This document shows positions 7,772 through 16,411 of a DNA stretch of 61,278 nt, piece after piece; positions within the stretch are counted from its first letter, which is position 1, and each line of letters begins with the position of its first letter. Position numbers and translations under genes: made by a program. Source of the stretch: Oscillospiraceae bacterium (GTDB lineage Bacteria; Bacillota; Clostridia; Oscillospirales; Acutalibacteraceae); contig JAQVFM010000003.1 in the NCBI GenBank assembly GCA_028697255.1, positions 1-61,278 of the forward strand. The letters are read 5' to 3'. The notes beneath the pieces were generated by a model. It saw only the letters and a list, made by a program, of their open reading frames with translations. It searched no databases and was not told where the DNA came from.

Positions 7772-9529
7772 CTAAGTTTTTTTTGCCCTAAGCACATCAA
7801 GTACTTCCTTAATTTTATCGTCTTCAATCTGTTCGGGATTTCTCAAAACCTTAAGTCTGTGTTCGCTTTTAATAACGCTTGCAAGCTCTAACACATGCTC
7901 CGGTGTATGCACAGTTTCTCGCGCATTCTGGACCATACGCGAAACATAAGACATCTCGTCATCATGGTAATCAGCCGCTAAAAATGAAAGCTCTGTCATT
8001 TTTCCCTGCCGGTGCCTTTCAACAATGCACTGATAAAGTCCGCGATTAAACCGGGTCACAATTGAATCGGGTTCAAGATTTTCGCAGATAATATCTATAT
8101 AATCAGGATGAAGTATCAGCAACCCCAACAGCTCCTCTTCGGCGCGTGCAGCACGTAAATGCTCGCCCGCTTCGGGATTAACCTTGCGAACGACTTCTTC
8201 AGAATTTCTGACCGCATGCGAAAGCTCCCTTTTTTTTCGCTGTTTTGTGTCCGTTTTTTTATACCTCATCACTTGGTCCAAAATTGCCTGCTTACTAACC
8301 GACAGCTCGTCCGAAAGCTTGCTTGCATATACATCACGCTCAATCGGGCTGGATAGCTGCGAAAGAATCTTAGTCGCTTCTCTGAGATATGAAATTCGCC
8401 CGTCGGTTGTATTTAATGAATGCTTAAGCCCAAGCTCAATAAGCTGGTATTCAACATCATTGACAGAACGCTCTATCAAAAGTTTAAACCGTTCAGGCCC
8501 ATATATTCGGATAAATTCTTCCGGATCTTTGTTATCGGGTAAGGTAACAACACGAATTTGCACACCGGTTTTTCTAAGCAGTGAAATTGCACGCTGCGCA
8601 CCCTTTTTGCCTGCGGCATCAGCGTCAAAAACCTGTATAACCTCGCGTGCATATCTGGAAATCAGACGTGCGTGCTCCTCGGTAAAAGAAGTGCCCAGTG
8701 CAGCAACTGCGTTATCAAACCCTGCCTGATGAAGGGCAATGACATCCATATATCCCTCACATAAAATTAAGCTTTCCTTTTTTGAAGACTTGGCAAAGTT
8801 AAGAGCAAAAAGCCCGTTCGTCTTTTTAAAAACAAGCGTGTCCGACGAATTAATATATTTTGGTTTAGAACCATCAAGTACACGCCCGCCGAAAGCTATG
8901 ACATTACCGCGTATATCAATAATTGGAATAATAATGCGCCGTCTAAAGATATCATAATAACCGCCTGACCTTGAGCTTTTCTTTATTAAGAAAGCCGCGG
9001 CAAGCTCTTCATCCTTATAGCCCATTTTTCTCATCTCGTTGAGCAATGCAAAGCCATCCGGCGCATAACCCAGTCCGAAATGCTTTATTGTTCTGTCGGT
9101 ATACCCTCGGCTGTAATAATACTCAAGCCCGACACGACCTTCTGAAGTATACAATATATTGTGGTAAAATCGTGCGGCGCTGCGGTTTATTTCAAGAATT
9201 TTAACACGCAGCCTGGAGGTCGCATCATCTGCTTTGTCCTCGGGCATTTTCATTCCCGCACGGTCTGCAAGAAAACGGACTGCATCGATATAACTTAAAT
9301 TTTCAATTTTTTTAATAAAGGTAATGACATCCCCGCCTGCACCGCAGCCAAAGCAATAAAAGGATGTCGTTTCGGGATAAATGGTAAACGAAGGCGTTTT
9401 TTCACCATGAAACGGACAAAGCCCAACCGCCGTGCGCCCCCTCTGCTTTGTGCGCACATAAGCAGACACTACGTCCTCTATTCGATTTCTACTAATAAGA
9501 TCTTGTAAAAAAGCATCGGGTAACGACAC
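7772..9529 (-). CDS. dnaG: DNA primase DnaG
   Basis: Synthesises RNA primers at the replication fork. It has the N-terminal CHC2 zinc finger (CPFHGEKTPSF...CFGCGAGG), an RNA-polymerase core with Toprim motifs (LILCEGYMDVIALHQAG and QVFDADAAGKKGA), and a C-terminal helicase-binding region of about 150 residues. The ORF track starts with GTG at 9553, but a GTG eight codons later (9529) is preceded by AAGGGGGG at proper spacing and gives the usual N-terminus. It is therefore preferred, giving 585 residues. Located between dgt and rpoD. Confidence 0.96.
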   Translation of the reverse strand: MSLPDAFLQDLISRNRIEDVVSAYVRTKQRGRTAVGLCPFHGEKTPSFTIYPETTSFYCFGCGAGGDVITFIKKIENLSYIDAVRFLADRAGMKMPEDKADDATSRLRVKILEINRSAARFYHNILYTSEGRVGLEYYYSRGYTDRTIKHFGLGYAPDGFALLNEMRKMGYKDEELAAAFLIKKSSRSGGYYDIFRRRIIIPIIDIRGNVIAFGGRVLDGSKPKYINSSDTLVFKKTNGLFALNFAKSSKKESLILCEGYMDVIALHQAGFDNAVAALGTSFTEEHARLISRYAREVIQVFDADAAGKKGAQRAISLLRKTGVQIRVVTLPDNKDPEEFIRIYGPERFKLLIERSVNDVEYQLIELGLKHSLNTTDGRISYLREATKILSQLSSPIERDVYASKLSDELSVSKQAILDQVMRYKKTDTKQRKKRELSHAVRNSEEVVRKVNPEAGEHLRAARAEEELLGLLILHPDYIDIICENLEPDSIVTRFNRGLYQCIVERHRQGKMTELSFLAADYHDDEMSYVSRMVQNARETVHTPEHVLELASVIKSEHRLKVLRNPEQIEDDKIKEVLDVLRAKKT

Positions 9530-9594
9530 GGTTATATCCCCCCTTAAAGCCACTTAAAATGATAAATTCAGGTTTATTAAGTGTTAGTATGCCA

Positions 9595-10611
9595 CTAATT
9601 GGAAAACTTCATTCCCTTTACTTGCCAACTTCGAGGAATGAAGAGACTATTATACACTTCCAATGCATAATTATCGGTCATCCCCGCTATATAATCACAT
9701 ACCGCCCTGCTTACGCCATCACGATCTGCTATTGCACGATATTCGTCAGGTAAAAGCTGGGGGTTGTCTTTAAAATAATAAAACATACGCTTGATAAGAC
9801 CGTCTACTTTTTTCTCCTCACCTTTGGCAACAGGATTAGTATAAACACTTTCAAACATGAATTTATGCAACTGATCAAATGCTTTGGCAGTATGCATGTC
9901 CATCTCAATATTATCGATGCTGTTTTCAATTATCGAAACAACAAGTGTATCAATACGCTTTGTCCGACCTTTTCCCAACACTGTCAAAATTTCGGAAGGA
10001 ATCATTTCCTCTTTAAGCAAACCGGCGCGTATTGCATCATCAATGTCATGGTTTAAATATGCAACCCTGTCCGAAATTCGGACAATGCGCCCTTCCAACG
10101 TTGCCGCCTGGTCTCCACATGTATGATGAAGTATGCCGTCGCGCACCTCCCATGTAAGGTTAAGCCCCTCACCGTCTTTTTCGAGTGCCTCAACCGTGCG
10201 TACGCTTTGCTCATAATGGCGAAAGCCTCCCTCCATTACATCGTTAAGTGCGCGCTCGCCGGCATGTCCAAAAGGTGTATGCCCCAAATCATGCCCGAGC
10301 GATATAGCCTCGGTCAAGTCCTCGTTCAGCAACAGAGCGCGGGCAATTGTACGGGCAATCTGAGACACTTCGGTTGTATGTGTAAGACGAGTTCTGTAAT
10401 GGTCACCCTCCGGGGATAAAAACACCTGTGTTTTATGCATTAAACGTCTGAAAGCTTTGCTGTGCAGTATACGATCTCTATCACGTTGAAAGGCTGTACG
10501 ATATTCGCAGCACTGCTCCGGCCTTTCTCTCCCACGGCTTTGAGATGAAAGTGCCGCCCGCTTAGACAAATACTGTTTTTCAAACGTTTCGCAGCGTTCG
10601 CGTATCGTCAT
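9595..10611 (-). CDS. dgt: Deoxyguanosinetriphosphate triphosphohydrolase (dGTPase) family HD protein
   Basis: An HD-domain dNTP triphosphohydrolase that hydrolyses dGTP or other dNTPs to deoxynucleoside and triphosphate. Visible features are FRRLMHKTQVF near the N-terminus, the metal-binding histidine RLTHTTEV, the HD motif SLGHDLGHTPFGHAGE, and the later ISDRVAYLNHDIDDA with an Asp ligand. The start at 10611 has GGGGGATG upstream and is preferred over the ORF-track start five codons earlier. First gene of dgt-dnaG-rpoD, an order common in Clostridia. Confidence 0.92.
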   Translation of the reverse strand: MTIRERCETFEKQYLSKRAALSSQSRGRERPEQCCEYRTAFQRDRDRILHSKAFRRLMHKTQVFLSPEGDHYRTRLTHTTEVSQIARTIARALLLNEDLTEAISLGHDLGHTPFGHAGERALNDVMEGGFRHYEQSVRTVEALEKDGEGLNLTWEVRDGILHHTCGDQAATLEGRIVRISDRVAYLNHDIDDAIRAGLLKEEMIPSEILTVLGKGRTKRIDTLVVSIIENSIDNIEMDMHTAKAFDQLHKFMFESVYTNPVAKGEEKKVDGLIKRMFYYFKDNPQLLPDEYRAIADRDGVSRAVCDYIAGMTDNYALEVYNSLFIPRSWQVKGMKFSN

Positions 10612-10640
10612 ACAGACATCCCCCATTATTTCGCTTTATT

Positions 10641-10912
10641 TAATGCCTGCTGAATAATTAAAAAATGCTGCAAAAAATGCTGCTAATATAAGGTTTAAGT
10701 ATTTTTTAATTATTCAGGTGCAAGGTTTTTTATTAAGAAATCGAAAAAACCCTGCACTTATATGAAACGGTTGTCCCCCGACCGTTTCATAATACAGGCG
10801 GCAATCAAGGCGAGCTGACCACAAAAATCATGATTTTTGTGGTTTTAGATACACATTAATGAGTATCTAAAGATAATATCGTTTAGCAAACGGTATTATT
10901 AAGTGAGCATTA
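10641..10912 (+). repeat. Dispersed repeat with TAATGC ends, copy A
   Basis: A 272-bp noncoding element starting TAATGCCTGCTGAATAATTA and ending GTGAGCATTA. It contains a hairpin ATGAAACGGT/ACCGTTTCAT (10762-10790), a perfect 26-nt palindrome (10818-10843) and a TTAGATAC/GTATCTAA stem. It matches the reverse complement of 19530-19739 over nearly its full length. Copy A has an extra direct duplication of about 12 bp (AAAAAATGCTGC). There is no ORF, so it is a MITE-like or structural repeat. Confidence 0.85.
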
Positions 10913-11027
10913 CATATACTTATACTCACTTTTAGCGTCTTTCACCTCTTTTTTAACAAAAAATTTACGAAATGGTTTTTGTCGAAAAAACACGAAATCC
11001 TACGCAGCTTTATAGACGAAACTAAAC

Positions 11028-11054
11028 GCCGCCGGTCATCCGAAGACTGGCGGC
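11028..11054. terminator. GC-rich hairpin downstream of lipoprotein gene
   Basis: A ten-base-pair stem GCCGCCGGTC/GACTGGCGGC with one G-T pair and a 7-nt loop, about 100 bp beyond the lipoprotein stop on the minus strand. No long T run follows, so it is a weak intrinsic terminator candidate or a structural hairpin. Confidence 0.4.
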
Positions 11055-11155
11055 GCCTGAATGCGTTAAGCAGTTGGATTGAATTAAATATGGCAACATA
11101 ATTACCGATATCCGCTCGCTCACTTTTATTCGATTAAAGGGCGAGGCTCTGTGCT

Positions 11156-12424
11156 TTATGAAGCCCTGGCCGCATCCTTTTCAAGCCGCTTGGGAGTGCA
11201 TTTTTTGACAACTGTTTTATTAAATTCGACATCCAATGTTTTTATATATTTTTTAATTTCCTTGTCAAATTCCTCAAATTTTGCGCCGTATATTACACGT
11301 TCACGGCTTTTTTCAAACCTGTATTGTGTATCTTCGGGATTAATGCGCAATATCAAGGCGGCTGTGTTTGATGTTCCGCCCTGTTTGTACTCAACTATTT
11401 TTGCCTTCCCTACCTTAACAGATTGAACAGCTTTTACAATATTCTCATCGTCAATATTTGCGTCAAGAGTTCTTAGATTTGGGTCGGTTGGCTCATCATC
11501 CTCCTCGTTTTGCTTATCTGATTCACCGCCGGTAGCAGTGGTAGAAGTGGTCGTGGTCGTAGTCGTAGTTGTAGTTGTAGTTGTGGTCGTGGTTGTGGTA
11601 GTAGTGGAGGTTGTTCCGGTTGTGGAATCGATAGATGCCGTTGTTGTGGTAGATGGTGTCGAAGTGCTTTCTGCTTGGCTGTCCTCGTTGAATTTTTCAA
11701 TCACTTTATCAAAATCGCCGTTTTTTTCGTACATATCAAGATAACCCTGCAGCTTAGCCTTGACTTCAGCAATACCGTCCTCGTCAAGGTCGGAACCCTG
11801 TTGGTCAGTAAGCGGCATTTCAATTATTTTATATGTCATAATGTTTTTGTCATAATATTCGCGAATATCCTTGTCGCTCATTGCGCGTTTGCCGCCTTTG
11901 TCATACAGGCCGTAAAACAGCGTTGACTCGTTAAAGGTTGTCGCCTTATACATTTTGCCATATGATTCTTTATTAAACCCCATTGCAATCATCATATCGT
12001 TAGATACAGACTGCATATGCGATTCGTAATTTTTTAAATCCTCATCCGACAGCTTTAACTTAAACTCTTCAAGCTTGTTGGCAATTGCCGCCTGACGTAT
12101 CATAGTATCCTTTGTTAACTGTTTTATATATTCCTCAACGGGCAACTCCTTTTCGTCGTCGCCCTCGCCATAGGGCAGCTTTTGCCCCCATGGATCCATA
12201 TCGTATTGAGCATAAGAACTGAGGTTGTAGCTATAAAATGTCATCTGATATGCATTGAAAAGGTACGCTAAGTATTCTCCCGTTGTAAATTTCCTGCCGT
12301 CAATTACTGCAGCAGTTTTGGGTGTGGAACATCCGGAAAACAGCAAGCTGCCGGAAAGCAGCGCCGCACAAATTGCAAAGCAACCTATAACCTTGAGATT
12401 ATGAGGCAAATCGCGTAAACGCAT
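11156..12424 (-). CDS. SurA/PrsA-like lipoprotein with poly-threonine tract
   Basis: A 422-residue lipoprotein. The lipobox LLFSGC places the lipidated Cys at about residue 32. A SurA_N/PrsA-like region follows (FTTGEYLAYLF through MSDKDIREYYDKNIMTYKIIEMPL). Around residues 250-305 is a very Ser/Thr-rich stretch with about 20 consecutive threonines, then the acidic ESDKQNEEDDEPTDPN. A complete parvulin rotamase domain is not evident, so foldase/PPIase function is uncertain. GGGAGG precedes the ATG. It is transcribed divergently from the radical SAM gene. Confidence 0.7.
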   Translation of the reverse strand: MRLRDLPHNLKVIGCFAICAALLSGSLLFSGCSTPKTAAVIDGRKFTTGEYLAYLFNAYQMTFYSYNLSSYAQYDMDPWGQKLPYGEGDDEKELPVEEYIKQLTKDTMIRQAAIANKLEEFKLKLSDEDLKNYESHMQSVSNDMMIAMGFNKESYGKMYKATTFNESTLFYGLYDKGGKRAMSDKDIREYYDKNIMTYKIIEMPLTDQQGSDLDEDGIAEVKAKLQGYLDMYEKNGDFDKVIEKFNEDSQAESTSTPSTTTTASIDSTTGTTSTTTTTTTTTTTTTTTTTTTTSTTATGGESDKQNEEDDEPTDPNLRTLDANIDDENIVKAVQSVKVGKAKIVEYKQGGTSNTAALILRINPEDTQYRFEKSRERVIYGAKFEEFDKEIKKYIKTLDVEFNKTVVKKCTPKRLEKDAARAS

Positions 12425-12625
12425 GATATATTTCCTCCCTGTGTATACTCATTTTCATATTATACATGCCAAATCAATGTTTGTCCATACAAAATTGAAT
12501 TTAGAATTAACGCGGCAAAATTACAGCGCGCAATATAGACTGCAATATTTTTCCGTGTTATACTAAATTTCGATTGATACTATATTATGTTTAATGACAG
12601 TATATAAAGGGGACATCGGCAGACA

Positions 12626-14305
12626 ATGACGGTAGTTATTTGTACGCTGAATTCAAAGTATATCCATTGCTCACCTGCACCGTGGTACCTGCTTGCGGGC
12701 ATCAAAGAACATTGCTTGCCGGGAATTAGCGGTGTGGTCGTTGAGGGTACAATTAACGAACAAACCGACGAGGTTTTAATGCGTATATGCGACAAAAAAC
12801 CACATGTTGTAGGATTTAGCTGTTATATCTGGAATATTGAAGCGACAATACGGTTAATAAAAAAATTAAAAGTAATAATGCCCGATGTAATAACCGTGCT
12901 GGGTGGGCCCGAAGTAAGCTATAATGCAGGACAAATTCTCAAAACTGAATCGTCTGTAGATTATATCATTTCAGGAGAAGGCGAAAAACCTTTTGCCCTG
13001 TTTCTTAACGATATTTTACAAGGTAAATGGCCTCAAAGCATCCCCGGCTTGTGTTTTCGCGATAACGATCAAATAGTACTTTCAAAGCCATATATTTCCT
13101 GCGAGCAGCCGCCGTCACCCTATACCGAAGAATATTTTGAAGCTTTAAAAGGACGTATAGCATACCTTGAAACCAGCCGCGGTTGTCCCTACCATTGCGC
13201 ATACTGCCTTTCGGGGCGTTGCGGCAGTGTGCGTTTTTTTGATATTGACCGTGCAAAAAAAGAGCTTTTGCTGCTTGCCAACAGCGGCACCAAAACAATA
13301 AAGTTAATTGACCGCACCTTTAACGCAAACAGCAAAAGGGCAAATGAACTGTTTTTATTTATTATAAACAATTATGGAAAAGCCATTCCTTATGGAACCA
13401 GGTTTCATTTTGAAATAGCAGGCGATATTCTCGATAATCAAACACTTGATATATTGGCCTTAGCACCTTTGGGTGCAATGCAGCTTGAAATAGGCTTGCA
13501 AAGCTTTAATGACAAAACACTAAACGCCGTAAACCGTAAGACAAACTTAGAGCGGCTCAAATACAATATAAAAAGGCTTGTTGATAATGCCAATTTGCAT
13601 ATCCATATTGATTTGATTGCAGGTCTGCCCTATGAAGATTATGAAAGCTTAATGCATAGCTTTAATACAGCATTTGAGCTAAGACCAAACATGCTTCAGC
13701 TTGGGTTTTTAAAACTGCTTCACGGTTCTCCCATGCGCGACCGGCCCGACAAATATCCGTGCCGTTTCAGCTCCCGACCGCCGTACGAAGTTATTGAGAC
13801 ACCATGGATGTCAAAAAGTGATTTGCAAAGCTTGCATAGAACAGAAGACGCACTGCAACGCCTATATAACAGCGGGCGCTTTACCCGCACAATCGAGTAT
13901 TTGCTTGAAAAAATCTCTTGTTCTCCATTTGAGCTTTTCACAAGCTTTGGTGAATATTTCGAGCAATGTAGATGCAAGCGAATATCACTTGACGATTTTA
14001 CTGCACTTGTATTTGAGTATTTTTCAAAGCAAACAAATATTGACAAAGCTGTTTTGCGAGACATAATGGTGTGCGATCGTCTTTCTTCCAACCCGTCAGG
14101 GCATATCCCTTTAACATTAAAAATCAAGGATGAAATAATTGATAAAAAACTAAAAAAATTAAAGAAAAGCAATACTAAAAAAGGAGTAAGACGGGGCGTA
14201 GCCTACCTTTATTCGCAAAAATGCGCAGTATATGCCGATTATGTTGACAAAAACCCCGTGACAGGGCAATACCCGCTGACAAAGGTTCAATTATTAGCCG
14301 ATTAA
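12626..14305 (+). CDS. B12-binding domain radical SAM protein (DUF4080 type)
   Basis: A 559-residue protein. The N-terminal cobalamin-binding Rossmann-like domain has FSCYIWNIE and VLGGPEVSYN (about residues 63-100) and SGEGE. The radical SAM cluster motif is RGCPYHCAYC (C187, C191, C194), followed by the AdoMet barrel with IGLQSFNDKTLNAVNR and DLIAGLPYEDYESL. The last about 170 residues fit the DUF4080 extension. The reaction is unknown; B12 radical SAM enzymes often methylate unactivated carbon or cleave C-C bonds. AAAGGGG precedes the ATG. It is monocistronic in context, between divergent and convergent genes. Confidence 0.88.
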   Translation: MTVVICTLNSKYIHCSPAPWYLLAGIKEHCLPGISGVVVEGTINEQTDEVLMRICDKKPHVVGFSCYIWNIEATIRLIKKLKVIMPDVITVLGGPEVSYNAGQILKTESSVDYIISGEGEKPFALFLNDILQGKWPQSIPGLCFRDNDQIVLSKPYISCEQPPSPYTEEYFEALKGRIAYLETSRGCPYHCAYCLSGRCGSVRFFDIDRAKKELLLLANSGTKTIKLIDRTFNANSKRANELFLFIINNYGKAIPYGTRFHFEIAGDILDNQTLDILALAPLGAMQLEIGLQSFNDKTLNAVNRKTNLERLKYNIKRLVDNANLHIHIDLIAGLPYEDYESLMHSFNTAFELRPNMLQLGFLKLLHGSPMRDRPDKYPCRFSSRPPYEVIETPWMSKSDLQSLHRTEDALQRLYNSGRFTRTIEYLLEKISCSPFELFTSFGEYFEQCRCKRISLDDFTALVFEYFSKQTNIDKAVLRDIMVCDRLSSNPSGHIPLTLKIKDEIIDKKLKKLKKSNTKKGVRRGVAYLYSQKCAVYADYVDKNPVTGQYPLTKVQLLAD

Positions 14306-14364
14306 TACTATTCTCAGATTAAACCGAAGACAATCGTGTCTCATTTTCAAGCTGAGAATAGTAT
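14305..14364. repeat. 13-bp inverted repeat ATACTATTCTCAG / CTGAGAATAGTAT
   Basis: Perfect 13-bp arms 34 nt apart, starting at the stop codon of the radical SAM gene and followed by AAAAA. It could form a bidirectional terminator stem. The arm end GAGAATAGTAT recurs at 53547, downstream of trxA. Confidence 0.5.
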
Positions 14365-14398
14365 AAAAATGCACGGACGACCACATGCCGCCCGTGCA
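14365..14398 (-). terminator. Intrinsic terminator of the sugar operon
   Basis: TGCACGG and CCGTGCA (14370-14376 / 14392-14398) form a stem. On the minus strand it is followed by TTTTT. It lies 33 bp downstream of the last gene of the 14431-17254 operon. Confidence 0.65.
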
Positions 14399-14430
14399 AG
14401 TATGGTTTCATTGAAAACCCGCTTGGCTCA

Positions 14431-15315
14431 TCACAGTTCTTGCTCGGCTTGTTTAATATACCTTTTCAGGTTATCAAGACCAATGCGAATACCTAAAATC
14501 GGGTCCTCCATGCCTTCATATTCAATTGAAACCGAACCATTATATCCTGCACTCATCAGTGCGGATATGCATTGCTTTACCGGCACGTTACCGTGCCCTA
14601 TTATTGCACCGCGCAGATAGTTGCCGGCTCTCGATTTAAAAAAGCCCTCTCCCGGTGATGGGTGCATTCCGCTCTTTACATGAAAATCCTTGGCGTGGAC
14701 ATGAAAAGCATAGGGTGCAGCACGCCCTACTGCAGTAACAGGGCTTTCATCCGCACACAAAAAATTGCCGATATCAACAAGCCAACCAAAATTGGGATGA
14801 GCAACTGTATTTACAAGCTTTTCAACACGTTTGCTATCCTGACAGAAAAATCCGTGATTTTCCACCATTGTGCGCACACCTAAGTTAGCGGCATATTCGG
14901 TGACTTGTCTGCATGCATCGGCAATATGCGGCAGTGCGTTGTCAAACCCCCTATATTCCCGCTTATCTTTTGCAAAGCCGTTTGTTGCATCATGGCGCAC
15001 ACCGCCCGCTCCCAACAACACAGCCAAGTCAATTTGCTTTTTAACCCGCTCAATTTCGGCGTTAACATCGCCGCCGCTTCCGGTCAAAAAATCGGCCCCA
15101 AATGTGTAAGTCAAAACATCAATTTTGCATTCGTCCGCCTTTTTACGCAGCTTTTCGGCATATGTTTGTTGTGACGAGCCGTCATGGGGGATAATATCGA
15201 CAAACTCAATAGCGTCAAATCCCATATCGGCTGCACGCTCAATGCAGTCTAACTGGGACATTGCACCATTATTGATAAGGCGGGAAAAGCTGTAAGAACT
15301 AACTGCAGTCTTCAT
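14431..15315 (-). CDS. Sugar phosphate isomerase/epimerase (xylose-isomerase-like TIM barrel)
   Basis: A 294-residue AP-endonuclease-2-type TIM barrel. It shows DAIEFVDI, MVENHGF with the metal-ligand Glu, FGWLVDIGNFLC, FHVHAKDFH and VSIEYEG at the expected strand ends. These enzymes isomerise or epimerise sugars or keto-sugars with a divalent metal. Third gene of a three-gene operon with a Gfo/Idh oxidoreductase and a second isomerase. The substrate is unknown; inositol or a rare hexose derivative is possible but not shown. Confidence 0.85.
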   Translation of the reverse strand: MKTAVSSYSFSRLINNGAMSQLDCIERAADMGFDAIEFVDIIPHDGSSQQTYAEKLRKKADECKIDVLTYTFGADFLTGSGGDVNAEIERVKKQIDLAVLLGAGGVRHDATNGFAKDKREYRGFDNALPHIADACRQVTEYAANLGVRTMVENHGFFCQDSKRVEKLVNTVAHPNFGWLVDIGNFLCADESPVTAVGRAAPYAFHVHAKDFHVKSGMHPSPGEGFFKSRAGNYLRGAIIGHGNVPVKQCISALMSAGYNGSVSIEYEGMEDPILGIRIGLDNLKRYIKQAEQEL

Positions 15316-15330
15316 TTATAGCCTCCGTTG

Positions 15331-16395
15331 TCAGTTGATAATCACTTCATGACCTGTACGGGCAGATTCGTAAATAGCATCTAAAATTTTCATTAAATCT
15401 ACACCGTCACTTGCCGGTGATTTGCAAGGCACGTTATTGCGTATACAATCAACAAAATGGTTGATTTCATTTTCAAACAGACCGTCAAATGAAAGCGCTG
15501 TCGGAGTAGCCAGACTGACATCTGCTAAATAATCGTTTATTTCAGTATAAATTTCGAGCTCTGGATCAAGCTTTGCACCGGCTTTTGTGCCGAACAGCTC
15601 AATTTTGCCCTCGTCCTTTTTAATGTTCAGACTGAAACTGGCTTCTATTGAAAGCACCGCTCCGTTGTCAAACCTAATTAGTGCAGTTGCCAAATCCTCT
15701 ACATCGCAAATATCGCCGGAGCTTTTATCGGCCGATGAATATCCGATGCTGCCCTTTATGTTTTTGCGGTCCTTTAGCTTGTTAAATGTCGCCCCATAAA
15801 CAGATATCGGCTTGGGATTGCCGAAAAGGTAGCGTACCAAATCAATTACATGCACACCCAGATCAATCAGCGGACCGCCGCCCGAACGGGATTTGTCGCC
15901 GAACCAGCCACCCGGATTACCGTTTCGCCGCAGATAAGTGGCCTTGGCATAATATAAATCTCCAAAATATCCTGTGTCAATAAAATCTTTAAGCACCAAG
16001 CAGTCATTCCCAAAACGACGGACAAACCCAACCATCAACAGCTTGCCGCTTTTTTGTGCGGCTGCTTGCATATTGCGCGCACTTTCGGCAGACGTTGCCA
16101 TAGGCTTTTCGCAAAGAACATGCTTTCCCGCTTCAAGCACGGCAATAACACATGGCTCGTGGGCACAATTCCATGTGCACACACTGACGGCATCAAGTTC
16201 GGGCAATGATCTTAACATTTCATCCTTGTCGGTAAAAAGTCTTGTTACATCATAGCGTTGCCCCATTTCACGCAACCGCTTTTCATTTATATCACAAAAA
16301 GCATACAGCTCGACATCGGGGTTCTTTTTATATGCGTCAATGTGCACTGTCGAAATGCTGCCTGTGCCGATAATACCTATTTTTGTCTTGCTCAT
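15331..16395 (-). CDS. Gfo/Idh/MocA family NAD(P)-dependent oxidoreductase
   Basis: A 354-residue dehydrogenase. It has an N-terminal Rossmann motif IGIIGTGSISTVHIDAY, the family's cofactor/substrate motif LCEKPMATS (about residue 95), and GPLIDLGVHVIDLVRYLFG with the catalytic Asp/His region. The C-terminal half is the alpha/beta substrate domain. It probably oxidises a sugar or cyclitol, giving the 3-keto intermediate handled by the flanking isomerases. It is 15 bp upstream of one isomerase and 16 bp downstream of the other. Substrate unresolved. Confidence 0.9.
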   Translation of the reverse strand: MSKTKIGIIGTGSISTVHIDAYKKNPDVELYAFCDINEKRLREMGQRYDVTRLFTDKDEMLRSLPELDAVSVCTWNCAHEPCVIAVLEAGKHVLCEKPMATSAESARNMQAAAQKSGKLLMVGFVRRFGNDCLVLKDFIDTGYFGDLYYAKATYLRRNGNPGGWFGDKSRSGGGPLIDLGVHVIDLVRYLFGNPKPISVYGATFNKLKDRKNIKGSIGYSSADKSSGDICDVEDLATALIRFDNGAVLSIEASFSLNIKKDEGKIELFGTKAGAKLDPELEIYTEINDYLADVSLATPTALSFDGLFENEINHFVDCIRNNVPCKSPASDGVDLMKILDAIYESARTGHEVIIN

Positions 16396-16411
16396 TTCAC
16401 TATACCTTCCT

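Larger units (their letters stand above)
10612..11155. other. 544-bp intergenic region with repeat copy and hairpins
   Basis: No supported gene in this gap. It holds the 272-bp repeat element (10641-10912), AT-rich sequence to about 11020, and a GC-rich hairpin (GCCGCCGGTC / GACTGGCGGC, 11028-11054) followed by unremarkable sequence up to the lipoprotein stop. Promoters for dgt (minus strand) probably lie inside or beside the repeat, but no convincing -35/-10 pair stood out. Confidence 0.6.

Noticed and set aside
11540-11660. Possible CRISPR or minisatellite-like array
   Set aside because: The repetition is a run of ACN threonine codons in a coding frame, with no spacer structure.
11538-11744. 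Plus-strand ORF encoding a long valine run
   Set aside because: It is the antisense shadow of the poly-threonine codons of the lipoprotein gene; there is no ribosome binding site or domain.
12425-12625. Small gene in the divergent 201-bp region
   Set aside because: Only AT-rich promoter-like sequence; no ORF with a ribosome binding site.
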